Positions 44,862-54,938 of a stretch of 58,024 bases of DNA are shown here, in pieces (position 1 is the first letter of the stretch; each line of letters begins with the position of its first letter). The notes below the pieces were generated by a model. That model made no database searches. It was not told where the DNA came from and was given only the letters and a program-made list of their open reading frames with translations. Source of the DNA: an uncultured Prevotella sp. (GTDB taxonomy: Bacteria; Bacteroidota; Bacteroidia; Bacteroidales; Bacteroidaceae); assembly GCA_900315035.1 (NCBI GenBank), contig OMXO01000016.1, positions 1 to 58,024 of the forward strand, in the 5' to 3' direction. Both the position numbers and the translations under genes were made by a program.

Positions 44862-47800
44862 ATGAAACTAAAAACATTATCAACCGTACTGCTGCGACTG
44901 ACGATGATCAGTTGTATGCTTTTCCTACTAGATGTAGGCATTCTGGCCCAAGGTTCCCTGACGATAAGGGGAACGGTCATAGATGCCTCTACACGCGAAC
45001 CTATGATTGGTGTCAGTGTGATGGAACAAGGAACCCGTAACGGGGCCGTCACCGACCTTGATGGTAATTATGTGCTGCAGCATGTAAAGCCGGGTGCTAC
45101 CATCCGGTTCTCGTATGTCGGTTTCAAGGATATAACGCTACCAGCAGCAAAAGCATCCGGTGAAATTATCATGGAAGAAGATGACAAGACCCTGACGGAG
45201 GTCGTCGTTGTGGGTTATGGTACACAAAAGAAGGTAAACCTCTCAGGTGCAGTGTCAGCCGTAGAAGGTGAGAAACTGGCCGCAAAGCCCTCAAGTGATG
45301 TGTTGAGTGCTATGCAAGGTGAACTACCTGGTGTGGCTGTGCTGCGTTCAAGTGGTGAACCTGGCAGTGAGACATCTGGACTCCGAATCCGTGGTTTCTC
45401 ATCAGTGAATGCGACAGGCGCATTAGTGCTTATTGATGGTGTGGAAGGAGACCTGGGCTTACTCAATGCTGATGATATTGAGAGCATTTCCGTGCTTAAG
45501 GATGCTTCGGCCTGTGCCATCTATGGTGCAAGGGCTGCCTCAGGTGTTGTGCTGGTTACTACCAAAAGCGGTACCGAGGGCAAGCCGAAGATTTCCTATT
45601 CCGGCTACTATGCCGTGAACACACCTGGCAATATGCCTGAGCGTCTGCCAGCATGGGAGGAGCAGCAGTGGCTGAATCTGGGACGTTATAATCAAGGCGG
45701 CAGTTATGAGTGGAATAAAGAGAAGACCACCTGGGTGGCTAACCCAAACTTCAATTATTATCCCAACAATAATAACGGTCGTTGGGAGCAGTTTACAGCT
45801 ACCAACTGGGTGGATGAAGGTACCAAGGATCATGGTGACCAGACCAATCACTCCATCTCTGTTTCTGGCGGAACAAAGAACATCAATTACCTTGTCAGCG
45901 GAAACTATTTCTACAAGAATGGTATGTTGAAGTACGCCGACAATTCAAATACCCGTGTGAACTTGCATGCGAAGGTGAATGCCGATCTGAACAAGTATCT
46001 GCGGCTGGGTGTCAACCTTCAGTATCAGTCGAAAAAGAGCACTTCTCCTTCTAATGGTGCAGGAAGCATCCTTAATACAATGTACGGTGCACGTGCGCGT
46101 CAGCTGATGTGGATGCCGGAGGAAACGCCCAACTACGGAGAGCAGCCTTACAGTGGTGACCTGCAGGTAAACCCTATCGACATTTTGAAGAATGGTGGTA
46201 CCAACGAGACGCTCTACGAGGCTTTCCTCGGTAAGGGAGAGCTGACGGTGCAGAATCTGGTCAAGGGACTCCGTTTGAATCTGAGTGCCAGCCGTCGTGC
46301 CGGCTACTACACGGCCCGATCAGAGCGCCGCTGGCTGGCTTGGTATGCCATGGACGGCAAAACCATCCGTCAGCAGACGAATAATCCGAACTCACTGTAT
46401 CGCGTCAAGAACAACGACTTCCATGATCAGTTCGAGGCTACGGCAAACTACGAATTTGATATCCGCCAGCACAATGTGAAACTGCTTGCTGGTGCAAGTT
46501 ATGAGAACTACCGCAAAGATCAGTTCGACGCCACAGCACGTAACATGAACTCCAACGACTTCTTCTCGTTCAACTACTATGATGCTGCCGAAGCCACCAA
46601 TACTTCATTGAGTGACAATATTCAGCCTTGGTCAATGATGTCCTACTTCGGCCGTATCAACTACAACTTTGCAGAACGCTATCTACTCGAAGCTAATATC
46701 CGTTACGACGGCAGTTCGCGACTGGCTCCCTCAAAACGTTGGAAGGCCTTCCCGTCTGTCAGTGCCGCCTGGCGTATCAATCAGGAGAAATGGTTCAAGG
46801 CCGATTGGGTGAGCAATCTGAAGTTGCGTGCTTCATGGGGACAGCTTGGTAATGGTGCCGTGCTTGGGCTCTACGACTATATTCCAACGATTTCACAGGG
46901 TGCTACTTATGTCACCGAGAAGAGTTACTATCAAGCAAACCTCGCCTCAAAAGACAAAACCTGGGAGACCATCGAGACCACGAATATCGGATTGGATCTC
47001 GGTCTGTTTAATGGCCGGCTGAACACTTCGTTCGATTATTACTGGAAATACAATAACGACATGCTTTCAAACCTGCAACTGCCGCACACCATTGGTATAG
47101 GTGTTCCTGCTGTCAATGTGGGCAAACTGAAAACCTGGGGTTGGGAGTTCGAGATCAAGTGGGCAGACCGTATCGGCGACTTCAGCTATCAGGTGGCCTT
47201 CAATTTAAGTGACTCACAGAACAAACTGATGGAATACGATGGCGCCGACGTGATCTATGCAGGAACCGTAGGGCTATTAGAAGGCTATTCGCTGAACACC
47301 ATCTGGGGTTATACCACCGATGGTTACTGGAAGAGTAAGGAGGAATACCAACAGTATAAGGAGGCGCATCCGGGCTATAAGTCATTCTCCGATGGTAAGG
47401 TCGGCGGTGGCGATGTGCGATACCTCTCTTTGCCAGATGCTAATGGCAGCATCGACCATCAAGTAGGCGCAGGTGAAGGCACAAAGGAAAACCACGGCGA
47501 CCTGGTGAATCTGGGTGACTCTAATGGCCGCTATCTCTACGGTCTGAACCTCTCTGCCCAGTGGAAAGGATTCGACTTTGCCGTCATGTTCCAAGGCGTT
47601 GCAAAGCGCAAACTACTCATCGATACCGAGGCCATCGCTCCTTTTGGACGTACCTACCAAATGCCATGGACCATCCATCGCGACTATTGGACAGAGGACA
47701 ATCAAGATGCTTACTGGCCCCGTCTATATAATTACAATGGCGACATGTACAATTTCCAGCCCTCTGACAAATGGGTACAGAATGCAGCCTACTTACGCCT

Positions 47801-47999
47801 GAAGAATATCACGTTGGGCTACACCATTCCTATCCAAAAGCGCTATATTCAGAAACTGCGTGTTTATGTCAGCGGTAATGACATTTGGGAGAAGTCAGAC
47901 ATCTTAAAAGTGTTCGACCCAGAGTCAGGCAACAACGTTGGCCGCAACTATTATCCATTCTTCCGCACATGGTCGTTTGGAGTAAATATAACATTATAA
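44862..47999 (+). CDS. SusC-family TonB-dependent transporter (polyuronide locus)
   Basis: The start is set to 44862 (1045 residues) because the promoter -7 element is at 44817-44824. Signal peptide ~1-30 ('LLDVGILAQG'), carboxypeptidase-regulatory-like domain ('IRGTVIDASTREPMIGVSVMEQGT'), TonB-box region ('LTEVVVVGYGTQKK'), plug ('GALVLIDGVEGD', 'VLKDASACAIYGARAASGVVLVTTKSG') and a barrel ending 'WSFGVNITL'. It imports oligosaccharides across the outer membrane with the SusD encoded 20 nt downstream. Its operon partners (lyase-GH88 fusion, GH2) point to a glycan containing uronic acid rather than starch. Confidence 0.95.
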   Translation: MKLKTLSTVLLRLTMISCMLFLLDVGILAQGSLTIRGTVIDASTREPMIGVSVMEQGTRNGAVTDLDGNYVLQHVKPGATIRFSYVGFKDITLPAAKASGEIIMEEDDKTLTEVVVVGYGTQKKVNLSGAVSAVEGEKLAAKPSSDVLSAMQGELPGVAVLRSSGEPGSETSGLRIRGFSSVNATGALVLIDGVEGDLGLLNADDIESISVLKDASACAIYGARAASGVVLVTTKSGTEGKPKISYSGYYAVNTPGNMPERLPAWEEQQWLNLGRYNQGGSYEWNKEKTTWVANPNFNYYPNNNNGRWEQFTATNWVDEGTKDHGDQTNHSISVSGGTKNINYLVSGNYFYKNGMLKYADNSNTRVNLHAKVNADLNKYLRLGVNLQYQSKKSTSPSNGAGSILNTMYGARARQLMWMPEETPNYGEQPYSGDLQVNPIDILKNGGTNETLYEAFLGKGELTVQNLVKGLRLNLSASRRAGYYTARSERRWLAWYAMDGKTIRQQTNNPNSLYRVKNNDFHDQFEATANYEFDIRQHNVKLLAGASYENYRKDQFDATARNMNSNDFFSFNYYDAAEATNTSLSDNIQPWSMMSYFGRINYNFAERYLLEANIRYDGSSRLAPSKRWKAFPSVSAAWRINQEKWFKADWVSNLKLRASWGQLGNGAVLGLYDYIPTISQGATYVTEKSYYQANLASKDKTWETIETTNIGLDLGLFNGRLNTSFDYYWKYNNDMLSNLQLPHTIGIGVPAVNVGKLKTWGWEFEIKWADRIGDFSYQVAFNLSDSQNKLMEYDGADVIYAGTVGLLEGYSLNTIWGYTTDGYWKSKEEYQQYKEAHPGYKSFSDGKVGGGDVRYLSLPDANGSIDHQVGAGEGTKENHGDLVNLGDSNGRYLYGLNLSAQWKGFDFAVMFQGVAKRKLLIDTEAIAPFGRTYQMPWTIHRDYWTEDNQDAYWPRLYNYNGDMYNFQPSDKWVQNAAYLRLKNITLGYTIPIQKRYIQKLRVYVSGNDIWEKSDILKVFDPESGNNVGRNYYPFFRTWSFGVNITL

Positions 48000-48019
48000 A
48001 ACCATAATAACAATAGATT

Positions 48020-49696
48020 ATGATACGATATATATTCAAGTCATTCTGCGCTATCGGTATGGTCTGTGGCATGGTATCACTCACCAGCTGCGAGTTGGAC
48101 CGGATGCCAGAGACGACGCTTGCCGATAACAATTTCTGGAAGAGCGAGACCGACCTTCGTGGTGCTTGCAACAAACTGTATGTCGATCTGCCAGGATTCT
48201 CTCATGACACACGTGCCGACGACATCATCGGGACAGCCGCCAACTCTACTTCGAGCGGCAACTGGAGTGTGCCTGCAACTAGTGGGGAGTGGACGCAACC
48301 CTATCAGAAGATTGCTGTGTGCAACAACATTATTTCCAAGGGTGAGGCTTCACCGCTAACCGATGCACAAAAGAACCGTTGGGTGGCTGAGGCTCGTTTC
48401 TTCCGTGCCTTTCACTACTTCGACCTCGTCAGGAAATACGGTGATGTGCCTTTAATCCTAAAGGCATTTGATTCTACGAGCGATCCGGATATCAAAATGG
48501 CACGTACATCGCGTGAGGAGGTCATCCAACAATGCTATCGCGACTTGCTGTTCGCAGAGGAGAACCTGCCAGATATCGACAACGTAAAGAGCGATGGTGA
48601 ATGGGGACGTGTATCAAAGAGTGCTGCCCGTGGTATGCTTGTGCGCATCGGCCTTTATGAAGGAACCTTCTCCAAATACCATGCACTAGGTAGCGATGCC
48701 AAGCAACACCTGAAGGTGAGTCTCGATGCTGCTGAGCGTCTCATCAACAGCGGTAAGCACGACCTCTATCCAGATTTTCAGCGTCTTTTCTATTTTGATG
48801 GTGAAGGTCGTCAAAACAAGGAGAATGTATTTGTGAAGATCTACGGTCCGAATGGCAGCAGCGGTGTCATCGTTCATAGTAATTCACGTGGACTGGAGAA
48901 TGCAGTCAGTGTGACACGCCAGACCATCGACCAGATCCTGTATGCCGATGGACTACCACGCGAGAAGACTGCGATGAAGGTTGAGGAGACCACTCACAAC
49001 GATGTCTTCCTGAACCGCGACCCACGCATGGCGATGACTTTCTATCAGAAGGACGAGGATGCTTATAAAGCAGGCTACAATCCTTTCGGCAATCAGCATG
49101 GTAACGGCTATGGCATCAAAAAGGGCTTCATGCTCGATGAGTGGAATACGGTGAACAAGGAGACCGTTGACAAGATGATCATCCGCTATGCAGAGATTCT
49201 AATCTCTTATGCAGAAGCGCTGTATGAGTATAACGGCCAGATTTCTGATGCCCAGCTCGACGCAACAATTAACAAAGTACGTGCTCGTGCAGGTTTTGAT
49301 ATCAAGCTGACCAACAATTTCGTTGCAGCCAACGGGTTAAACATGCTCGATGAGATTCGCCGCGAGCGTCTTGTCGAGTTCATCGACGAGAACCTACGCT
49401 ACAACGATATCATCCGTTGGAAGATTGCAGAGAAGGTGCTTCCCGTGACGATGCTGGGACTGAAATACAATGATGCCGACAATCTGAGTACACCACGCGA
49501 AAACCTCGAAGGTCGTCTGACTGGTCCTGACGGTATGTACAAGGGCAAGAAAGTGGCTGACCAGGAAGGTATCTATGTCATAGAAGAGTCTGGCAACCGC
49601 AGTTTCGATGCCCATAAAGACTATTTCTACCCCATCCCAACCTATGAGATTGCCACATCAGAAGGCAATGTCAAGCAGAATCCAGGATGGAATTGA
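48020..49696 (+). CDS. SusD-family lipoprotein (polyuronide locus)
   Basis: A 558-residue lipoprotein with lipobox Cys at ~25 ('GMVSLTSC'). Family features include the N-terminal 'FWKSETDLRGACNKLY', the TPR segment 'RWVAEARFFRAFHYFDLVRKYGDVPLI', the 'RYAEILISYAEALYEYNG' helix pair and 'DEIRRERLVEFIDENLRYNDIIRW', with the usual closing 'YPIPTYEIATSEGNVKQNPGW'. It is the ligand-capturing lid for the SusC just upstream. No substrate can be read directly. Confidence 0.94.
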   Translation: MIRYIFKSFCAIGMVCGMVSLTSCELDRMPETTLADNNFWKSETDLRGACNKLYVDLPGFSHDTRADDIIGTAANSTSSGNWSVPATSGEWTQPYQKIAVCNNIISKGEASPLTDAQKNRWVAEARFFRAFHYFDLVRKYGDVPLILKAFDSTSDPDIKMARTSREEVIQQCYRDLLFAEENLPDIDNVKSDGEWGRVSKSAARGMLVRIGLYEGTFSKYHALGSDAKQHLKVSLDAAERLINSGKHDLYPDFQRLFYFDGEGRQNKENVFVKIYGPNGSSGVIVHSNSRGLENAVSVTRQTIDQILYADGLPREKTAMKVEETTHNDVFLNRDPRMAMTFYQKDEDAYKAGYNPFGNQHGNGYGIKKGFMLDEWNTVNKETVDKMIIRYAEILISYAEALYEYNGQISDAQLDATINKVRARAGFDIKLTNNFVAANGLNMLDEIRRERLVEFIDENLRYNDIIRWKIAEKVLPVTMLGLKYNDADNLSTPRENLEGRLTGPDGMYKGKKVADQEGIYVIEESGNRSFDAHKDYFYPIPTYEIATSEGNVKQNPGWN

Positions 49697-49745
49697 ATAC
49701 AGAGTAGCGAATTGTGATTAGTGAATAATATAATAAGATACGAAT

Positions 49746-50351
49746 ATGAAACGTTATATCAATAAGTTCGTGCTGACGATGGTGCTCGGCTTGACAGCCC
49801 TGACCTCATGCAGCAAAGATGAGTGGGGCAACGACAACCCCGAATACCAGAATGTGTTTATCGTGGCCTTTGCAGACTGGGGACCCAAGAGTAATAACGA
49901 TAAGACTTATAATGTCGCTCAGGGCAACCTGCAGGAAGTGCCTGTGCAACTGTGGTGCGAGGGTACGCGCTCATTCGATGCCGAAGCCTTTGTGTATGTC
50001 GATACCAAACTTGTCCCAGGTACGGATTTCCAGCTTGTCGATGCCAGCGGTAACGCACTGCAGCAGAACAGCCGTGGTGGCTATACCCTGACATGGGACC
50101 TGCATTCGACAGATGCCACTAAGAACCATCGTCGCCAAAGCATTTATGTGAAGGCACTCAATGGCAGTAAAGGAGATCTGAAGCTCATGACCTTCGACCC
50201 TAAGGATGTGGATCAGGACGGCAAATTGCGCATCTCCAATGGCGGCACCAAGGATGATGACACTCAGTACTATGTGCCAAACAACAAAACCGATCAGTAT
50301 GAGGTGCGTTGCATTACTGTCAACTACATGGTAAAAGTTACTATTGATTAA
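49746..50351 (+). CDS. Small surface lipoprotein, possible glycan-binding protein
   Basis: A 201-residue lipoprotein with Cys22 ('LGLTALTSC'), then an all-beta protein with 'VPVQLWCEGTRSFDAEAFVYVDTKLVPGTDFQLVD', a pattern like the N-terminal domain of DUF1735/DUF4361 lipoproteins that sit behind SusD genes and bind glycans. I do not recognise a named family with certainty. Its place, 49 nt after susD and directly ahead of the lyase-GH88 gene (11 nt), supports a surface glycan-binding role. Confidence 0.7.
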   Translation: MKRYINKFVLTMVLGLTALTSCSKDEWGNDNPEYQNVFIVAFADWGPKSNNDKTYNVAQGNLQEVPVQLWCEGTRSFDAEAFVYVDTKLVPGTDFQLVDASGNALQQNSRGGYTLTWDLHSTDATKNHRRQSIYVKALNGSKGDLKLMTFDPKDVDQDGKLRISNGGTKDDDTQYYVPNNKTDQYEVRCITVNYMVKVTID

Positions 50352-50361
50352 AAAAACAAAT

Positions 50362-52695
50362 ATGAAGAAATCATTCGTTGTAATCTGCCTACTTTTATCA
50401 TACGTAACATCGGCGGGTGCGCAGTCCATTTGGGACAGGGCGCACCTTGCCCTTGTGAAAGAGTCGCTCTCAAAGCCGGCCTATGCTTCGGCCTACAAAC
50501 GGCTACTATCGGATGCCGACGATTTCATGGTGCAGGAGCCCCTCTCCGTGATGATGAAAGAGCAGACGGCCGTCAGTGGCGACAAGCACGACTACCTGAG
50601 CCTAAGCCGCTATTTCTGGCCAGACACTACAAAGGCTGACGGATTGCCGTATATCGGTCGTGATGGTGTGTCTAATCCGGAACTCGAGAAACTCGACCGT
50701 CCGAAACTCGCACAGATGGCTACCGGTGTAACGGTTCTCTCCCTTGCTTGGTATTTCAGTGGTGAGGAACGTTATGCACAGAAAGCAACTGAAATGATAC
50801 GAGTATGGTTCTTGAACAAAGATACGCGGATGAATCCCAATCTGAACTATGCCCAAACCGTACCTGGGAAATATAATGGCAAGGGGCGCTGCTATGGGGT
50901 CATCGATTCATATTCATTTGTAGAAATGCTCGATGCCGTTCAATTACTCGAAGATTCAAAGGCTTTTACGGCAAAGGACTCAAAGGCTCTCAAACTATGG
51001 TTCTCACACTTCCTGAACTGGATTCTTACCAGCGAGCAAGGCCAAGAGGAGGCTAGCCAACTGAACAATCACGGCACAGCCCACGATGTTCAGGTCATTG
51101 CCTATGCCAAATATGTGGGTCATCAGAAAGTGATGGATGAATATTTATCGTCGTTCTATGAAAAGCGGATGCAGAAACAAATAGAGACCGATGGAAAGCA
51201 GCCATATGAACTACGCCGTACGTTGGCATTCGGCTATTCACAGTACAACCTGACCCATATCATCGACGTATTCCAAATAGCACGTCATGCTGGGTATCAG
51301 CAGGAGGGTTTACCTCTATTGGAGAAGGCTGCAGACTTCCTTGCACAATACTTAGGCAAGGAAGTTGGGGAATGGCCCTATCAGCAAATCAGTGAGTGGG
51401 ATTACAAACAAAATGAATTTGCCAAGGACCTCTATCGTCTCTACCTGCTTGACCCGCAGCGTGAAGATTACCTGCAGAAAGCTGAAGAGAATATCGTGAA
51501 ACGCTTTTCCGACCGGTTTTTCTTGCTCTACTACATGCCTAACGAGACAGACAATGCCTATGCTATGGCTGATGTGCAGTTGCGCTATCAGTTGGAACTG
51601 GTGGACAAACTTCGTAAAGAGAAGAACATCTGGGACCTGATGCCCCGCAGTGTAGAGAAAGACGGTTCATTAAGAACTGTACGCGTACCCGACTGGTGTT
51701 GTGGTTTCTTCAGTGGGGAACTATGGCAGATGTACCAATACTCTCATGATACATTCTGGCGAGAGCAGGCTGTCAGCAACACCTGGCCAATCGAGCGAGT
51801 AAAACTCAACAAAAGTAGCCACGACTTAGGATTCATGGCTTACAACTCGTTTGGGAAAGCCTGGGAACAGACGGGCGAGCAATCCTATCGCGATGTCGTT
51901 GTCACGGCTGCCAAGAGCCTCATTTCCCGCTATGACGACAAGGTCGGTTGTATTCGCAGTTGGAGTTGGGGAACGCCAGACCGCTGGAAATATGCGGTCA
52001 TCATCGACAATATGATCAACCTCGAACTACTCTTTCAGGCCTCTAAGATGACAGGCGACAAACGCTATTACAACATAGCCGTTTCACATGCCAACACTAC
52101 GATGAAGAACCACTTCCGCGAGGATTGTTCTTCCTATCATGTGGTGGACTACAATCCAGAGGACGGCAGTGTCATCAAGCGCATCACCCACCAAGGGCTC
52201 TTCGATGAGTCGGTCTGGAGCCGCGGACAAGGCTGGGGGCTCTATGGTTTTACCATGTGCTATCGTTACACCCACGATCCAGCCTATCTGGAGCAGGCTC
52301 AGAAGATTGCACAGTTCTGGTTCTCACAGCCCGACATGCCAGAAGACCTTATACCCTACTGGGACATGCGCGATCCAGCCATCAAGACAGGTATCGGTCC
52401 CGCATCAGACGGTGGATGTCCACGCGACGCCTCGGCAGCAGCAGTTATCGCTTCCGCACTTTATGAACTCGCGACTTACGTAGAGGTACAGGAGGCAGAC
52501 CGATACCGTCGCTATGCCGACAAGATTATGCATTCACTGGAGACAGCCTATCAGCCAGAGCCATATACCGCTCAGGGATTCCTGCTGTTACATTCCACAG
52601 GCAATTATCCTGCTGGCGACGAGATTGACGTGCCCATCAACTATGCAGACTACTATTACTTGGAAGCCTTGCATCGCCGGGCAAGCATGAAGTGA
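50362..52695 (+). CDS. Alginate-lyase-like / GH88 two-domain polysaccharide-degrading enzyme
   Basis: The ATG at 50362 (777 residues) gives a clean signal peptide (~1-20, 'TSAGAQ'). Residues ~25-390 are an alginate-lyase-like (alpha/alpha)6 domain (PL5/PL38 type): 'RYFWPD...GLPYIGRDGVSNPE', the catalytic Asn236-His237 in 'QLNNHGTAHD' and Tyr292/Tyr295 in 'FGYSQYNLTHI'. Residues ~410-777 are a GH88 unsaturated glucuronyl hydrolase with both catalytic aspartates, Asp488 ('SSHDLGF') and Asp549 ('IIDNMINLELL'). The lyase would create 4,5-unsaturated uronates that the GH88 removes, so cutting and trimming are in one chain. Glucuronan-like polymers are the likeliest substrate; alginate or hyaluronan-like chains are alternatives. 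Confidence 0.88.
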   Translation: MKKSFVVICLLLSYVTSAGAQSIWDRAHLALVKESLSKPAYASAYKRLLSDADDFMVQEPLSVMMKEQTAVSGDKHDYLSLSRYFWPDTTKADGLPYIGRDGVSNPELEKLDRPKLAQMATGVTVLSLAWYFSGEERYAQKATEMIRVWFLNKDTRMNPNLNYAQTVPGKYNGKGRCYGVIDSYSFVEMLDAVQLLEDSKAFTAKDSKALKLWFSHFLNWILTSEQGQEEASQLNNHGTAHDVQVIAYAKYVGHQKVMDEYLSSFYEKRMQKQIETDGKQPYELRRTLAFGYSQYNLTHIIDVFQIARHAGYQQEGLPLLEKAADFLAQYLGKEVGEWPYQQISEWDYKQNEFAKDLYRLYLLDPQREDYLQKAEENIVKRFSDRFFLLYYMPNETDNAYAMADVQLRYQLELVDKLRKEKNIWDLMPRSVEKDGSLRTVRVPDWCCGFFSGELWQMYQYSHDTFWREQAVSNTWPIERVKLNKSSHDLGFMAYNSFGKAWEQTGEQSYRDVVVTAAKSLISRYDDKVGCIRSWSWGTPDRWKYAVIIDNMINLELLFQASKMTGDKRYYNIAVSHANTTMKNHFREDCSSYHVVDYNPEDGSVIKRITHQGLFDESVWSRGQGWGLYGFTMCYRYTHDPAYLEQAQKIAQFWFSQPDMPEDLIPYWDMRDPAIKTGIGPASDGGCPRDASAAAVIASALYELATYVEVQEADRYRRYADKIMHSLETAYQPEPYTAQGFLLLHSTGNYPAGDEIDVPINYADYYYLEALHRRASMK

Positions 52696-52697
52696 CC

Positions 52698-54938
52698 ATG
52701 AGAAAAAGATTCATACTGAGTTTTTCGACCTGTGTACTGGCAGTTATCACCAGTGCACAGGTCAAACTGCCATTAGACAAAGGATGGCAATTCATCCGTC
52801 AGGATATGGCCAATACCTGGGAAGTATTCCGTCCTGCTAAGACAGGTAAGCCTGAGAGCATTCCACTGTGGCAGGATGTCACACTACCCCACTGCTATAA
52901 TGCCGATGATGGTGTCAACCATGCCGTGAACTATTATCAAGGACCGGCGTGGTATCGCACAACGCTCCATGTTGATAACCCTTATGATAATGGTCACACA
53001 CTGCTAGAGTTTGAGGGATCAGGACAGAAGACGCAGGTATATGTCGGTTCTCGGCTGATGGGTAGCCATGTAGGCGGCTATGACCGCTGGACAGTAGATA
53101 TTACAGGCTGTGGTGCTGGCGACCTCCCCATAGCCATCCGTTGCGACAACAGCCGCGATGTTGAGATGATTCCTTCGGATATGAGCGATTTCTGTCTCTA
53201 TGGCGGACTGTATCGTCACGTTAATCTACTGTATATGCCCAAGGATTATATTGAAGATGTACGAATCGATGTCTCAGGCCATACAGTAACCATCGACCCC
53301 CGATATGACTTGCAGGTAGAGATCTTCGATACCAGAGGTCAGCGGGTGTTCAAAGGCAGCAACCGACAGCCAATCACTATCAAGAATCCAGCCTATTGGG
53401 ACGTTGACAATCCGCAACTCTATACAGCCCGCATCAGATATGGCGAGCAGTTGATTGAAAAAAGGTTCGGTTTACGCACATTTGAGTTCAAAGAACATGG
53501 TCCTTTCTATCTGAACGGCCGACGTTTACTTCTGAATGGCACTCATCGCCATGAAGATCATGCTGGTGTAGGCGCCGCCATGAACGACTGCCAGATTCGC
53601 CGTGAGATACAGCAGATAAAAGACATGGGGGCCAATTTCATCCGTCTGGGACACTATCAGCAAAACGATCTGGTGCTGCAACTATGCGATTCGCTGGGAT
53701 TGTTAGTATGGGAAGAGATTCCTTGGTGTCGTGGTGGGGTCGGTGGCGAAAGATACCAGCAGCAAGCCCGTCGCATGCTGACCAACATGATTAACCAGCA
53801 CCGCCATCATCCATCGGTTATCCTTTGGGGATTAGGAAATGAGAATGACTGGCCTGGCGATTTTTCAGACAAGGTGGATACCATAGGTATCAGGACACTC
53901 ATGTCTTCATTGAACACGTTGGCCCATCAACTAGATCCGCATCGGCTAACCACCATTCGCAGATGTGATTTCTGCGCAGATATTGTCGATGTGTATTCAC
54001 CTTCTATCTGGGCTGGATGGTATGCACGTCGGTTTACCGACTACAGCGAAATGGAACAGGATGCCATCAACCGCTATCCACGTTTTCTCCATGCAGAATG
54101 GGGCGGTGATTCCCATGCAGGACGTCATGCGGAGTCAGGATTCGACATCGAAGCCGGCGACCGAAACGGCGACTGGTCGGAATCCTATATAGTCCGTCTC
54201 TACGACTGGCATCTGAAGGAGCAGGCACAGATGCCTAACCTGACAGGCACAGCCTTCTGGACTTTCAAGGATTTCTGCACCCCATTGCGACCAGACAATC
54301 CCATTCCCTATGTTAATCAAAAAGGAGTTACAGAGCGCGACGGCACACCCAAGGAGAGCTATTATGTTTTCCAATCTTACTGGTCAAAGAAACCTATGCT
54401 CCATATTTACGGGCATTCATGGCCTGTAAGATGGGGCAACGAAGGCGAGCCGAAAGAGATACTGGTTTACTCAAACCAGCCAGAAGTAGAACTCTTCGTC
54501 AATGGTATCTCGGCTGGCAGACACCATCGAGATATGATGGATTATCCTGCCCAAGGTTTTCACTGGAATGTTGTGCTGAAGAAGGGCATCAATACCATTA
54601 AAGCGGCATCAAGTGTACTTACAGACGAAATCACCTTCGAATATCAGACAGAGAGATGGGGTAAACCAGCGACGATTCGTCTTAGCAGAATCAATGATAA
54701 CCTGATCGAGGCCCAGCTCTGCGATGCAAATGGCATCCGCTGCCTCGACAACAGCGACTGGATGGAATTCTCCATCATCGGTGATGGCAAACTCTTAGAG
54801 AATCAAGGTACATCTACAGGTTCTCGACGCATACAGGCTGCGAACGGACGTGCTACTATCCGCGTCAAATCACAAACAGGCGATTATATCGTAGGAGTCA
54901 GATGCGGTAAGATCAAAGCTGTTGAAGGAACTCGGTAA
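52698..54938 (+). CDS. GH2 beta-glycosidase (beta-galactosidase/beta-glucuronidase type)
   Basis: A 746-residue secreted enzyme. The ATG at 52698, 2 nt after the lyase-GH88 stop, is preferred over an overlapping GTG at 52692. Signal peptide ~1-20; sugar-binding jelly-roll (~25-180), Ig-like domain (~183-260), barrel (~265-560) and a C-terminal DUF4982-like beta domain. Catalytic acid/base is Glu382 in 'GLGNEND' and the nucleophile Glu467 in 'FLHAEWGG'. It removes a terminal beta-linked sugar from oligosaccharides made by the upstream lyase. Its 3' end overlaps the convergent regulator gene by 26 nt. Sugar specificity is unclear. Confidence 0.92.
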   Translation: MRKRFILSFSTCVLAVITSAQVKLPLDKGWQFIRQDMANTWEVFRPAKTGKPESIPLWQDVTLPHCYNADDGVNHAVNYYQGPAWYRTTLHVDNPYDNGHTLLEFEGSGQKTQVYVGSRLMGSHVGGYDRWTVDITGCGAGDLPIAIRCDNSRDVEMIPSDMSDFCLYGGLYRHVNLLYMPKDYIEDVRIDVSGHTVTIDPRYDLQVEIFDTRGQRVFKGSNRQPITIKNPAYWDVDNPQLYTARIRYGEQLIEKRFGLRTFEFKEHGPFYLNGRRLLLNGTHRHEDHAGVGAAMNDCQIRREIQQIKDMGANFIRLGHYQQNDLVLQLCDSLGLLVWEEIPWCRGGVGGERYQQQARRMLTNMINQHRHHPSVILWGLGNENDWPGDFSDKVDTIGIRTLMSSLNTLAHQLDPHRLTTIRRCDFCADIVDVYSPSIWAGWYARRFTDYSEMEQDAINRYPRFLHAEWGGDSHAGRHAESGFDIEAGDRNGDWSESYIVRLYDWHLKEQAQMPNLTGTAFWTFKDFCTPLRPDNPIPYVNQKGVTERDGTPKESYYVFQSYWSKKPMLHIYGHSWPVRWGNEGEPKEILVYSNQPEVELFVNGISAGRHHRDMMDYPAQGFHWNVVLKKGINTIKAASSVLTDEITFEYQTERWGKPATIRLSRINDNLIEAQLCDANGIRCLDNSDWMEFSIIGDGKLLENQGTSTGSRRIQAANGRATIRVKSQTGDYIVGVRCGKIKAVEGTR

